Assembly: GCF_027744825.2 (NCBI RefSeq)
Contig: NC_071343.1
Coordinates: 9,570,866-9,634,865 of the forward strand
Direction of reading: 5' to 3'
Source of the DNA: Synchiropus splendidus
Taxonomy: Eukaryota > Chordata > Actinopteri > Syngnathiformes > Callionymidae
Length of the DNA stretch: 64,000 nt
Shown: one piece after another, positions 62,452 to 64,000 of the stretch
Numbering within the stretch: the first letter of the stretch is position 1
Layout: every line of letters begins with the position of its first letter
Made by a program: the position numbers and the translations under genes
Notes under the pieces: generated by a model
The model's input: the letters and a program-made list of their open reading frames with translations, nothing else
What the model was told of the DNA's origin: nothing
Database searches by the model: none

Positions 62452-64000
62452 CATATATTATATTTTCTAAATTATTTTGAAGGATTTATGTTTGGAAAAA
62501 AATGTAGTTATAGCTTAAACAATGATACATGATGGAAAACATTTTAAATCTAAAACTTTTTTGTACAACTCAAGCATGTGTCAAATTTAAAAGTCATTTT
62601 ACTGCACAGTTATGGGAATGGTTATACTTCATATTAGGGTCTCATCTCATAGTGTGTCTCCCGAGTGACAGAACTACTCGCCTTATCTCTGAGGGAGATG
62701 CTGGCCACCCGTCAGATCAAGCTCATTTCAGCTCTGCCCTTTGGCTCAGCTCTCTCTTACACACAACAGTGCAGTAGAGCGACTGCAATACCAACCCTGC
62801 TGTACCGATTCACCAAACCATCTCCAACTTCGTAACGCCCCGAGTTGAGAACAAGATCTCAAGAGACCTCCACTTGAAGAAGGAGCTCATTCCTCACCTG
62901 GAGAGAGCAATCCATCCTTTTCTGGATGAGGTCCATCCCTCCCAACAGACCATATAATGAAAGACGATAACTTGGAAAATAAAGAATATTTTCTCTCTGG
63001 CATGCTCTGGTGGGCCGCTCGGTTCATAAACTGCTAGCCTTGTCATAAGTAATGTGTTGTATGTTAGCTTTGTAATGAAAGACTTGGGCGGAGTGTCATC
63101 CATTGACCTCTGTATCACTTTAGAACATGGACCAAGCAAGTCCGGTTCCTCGACTCTGTGACCTCGCTGTGGAGCGTCTGCAGTAACCACTTTCCCTGCT
63201 GGTTCCCCCTCAGATTCATGAGAATCCGCCTCCCCTTATTTATGATTTGATGATCTTCAAAGGGGGTGGGGCTACACGTTTTCTTTTTAATTCATTGCGT
63301 CTGATATGAAATTGTCTAGAGGTCAGAGTTTGTGTGTTATGGATGTCCTCCTCGTCTGTCCTGCCTTTTATTTTTTTCCTTTGTCCTCACAACAACATGA
63401 TGGATGTCAGGTCAGCGAGTGAGCAGTGGCTGTCAGCTGACCGCTCAAATAAATCCACATGACACAAGGTGAGGATTCACAGGCAGCTCACGGACGCTCA
63501 TGATCGTGAAGGACAACCCAAAAATATAACAATAATATCTTAATACAGCTCATGAGTTTCGCAATATAGAAGTTCAATGACATTTCCACCTTTTGTCTTC
63601 CAGTAATTTACAGTTTTCCCTTTTTTATTTTTTCACATTACGTCACCTATTTTTTGTTATATCTCAAACACTCTTTCCTCCTTAATCTTACATTCTTTGT
63701 AAGATGTAGCAATGTAGCAAGAGGACAATCTAACCTTTGGACTTGGCAACTTCACGTTTACTTCACTGGCTCTGAACCTCTCTTTGATGGCTTCACACCG
63801 CAGCTGCGTCCTGTGGGTTCGATTTGACGGTGATCGTGAGGCTCCAGAAGGGTTTGGTGATGATCTTGGCGCTGCTAGAAAGATGAAGTGAGATGGAGTT
63901 GATGCTTTGGCACAGACTGAAGCGCAAAAAGACTCAGCTCACAGTCTCTCACTCAAGACAAGACGAGACCGTATTGATCTGCTTGTGAGGAAATTCACCA
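62451..64000. other. Intronic to right edge, no gene recognised
   Basis: 62780-62930 contains a stretch (CACTTGAAGAAGGAGCTCAT, CACCTGGAGAGAGCAATCCA) that feels repeat-derived but which I cannot assign. No dpp10 exon 2 is visible before the window ends. Confidence 0.4.

Overview
The window reads as nuclear DNA of a teleost fish. It is AT-rich and gene-poor, densely seeded with microsatellites, short inverted-repeat DNA transposons and broken RTE-type LINE pieces. I found no prokaryotic gene organisation, rRNA, tRNA or CRISPR array. The long (TA)n, (ATATT)n and (AAT)n tracts, the RTE remnants and the fish-type SINE tails all point to a ray-finned fish; I cannot name the species.

Only one piece of a cellular protein-coding gene is well supported: the first coding exon of dpp10 (22871-22930, + strand). 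It encodes the 20-residue N-terminus MNQTASVSHQVKCQSTKTIK and is followed directly by a GTAAGA splice donor. It sits in the only strongly CpG-rich stretch of the window (about 22660-23450). DPP10 is a single-pass membrane protein that assembles with Kv4 potassium channels. The exon carrying its transmembrane segment is not visible here, so everything from 22931 to the right edge (at least 41 kb) is best read as dpp10 intron 1. Everything to the left is upstream flank.

Layout. 1-22659 is upstream flank holding a LINE reverse-transcriptase remnant (3541-3800), several copies of a palindromic MITE, two hAT-like tips, a perfect 20-bp hairpin (6311-6358), a roughly 180-bp (ATATT)n tract, an (AAT)n/(ATG)n tract and an RTE remnant (20590-21160). 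22660-23450 is the dpp10 promoter, exon 1 and CpG-rich region. 22931-64000 is intron 1, with more MITE copies, RTE pieces in both orientations (34016-34450, 37060-37260, 38640-39245), two inverted copies of a second MITE family, a 500-bp third MITE embedded in (TA)n (49949-50448), and a roughly 1-kb direct duplication (51899-52865 and 56332-57326).

The most interesting observation is a textbook-looking recursive splice site in intron 1 at 50989/50990: a pyrimidine tract, then CAG directly abutting GTAAGAC. It lies 28 kb downstream of exon 1, and its regenerated donor repeats the first seven bases of the exon-1 donor. Recursive splicing is known in long introns of vertebrate neuronal genes, and this is a concrete, testable candidate. 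No complete autonomous mobile element and no second gene is supported.
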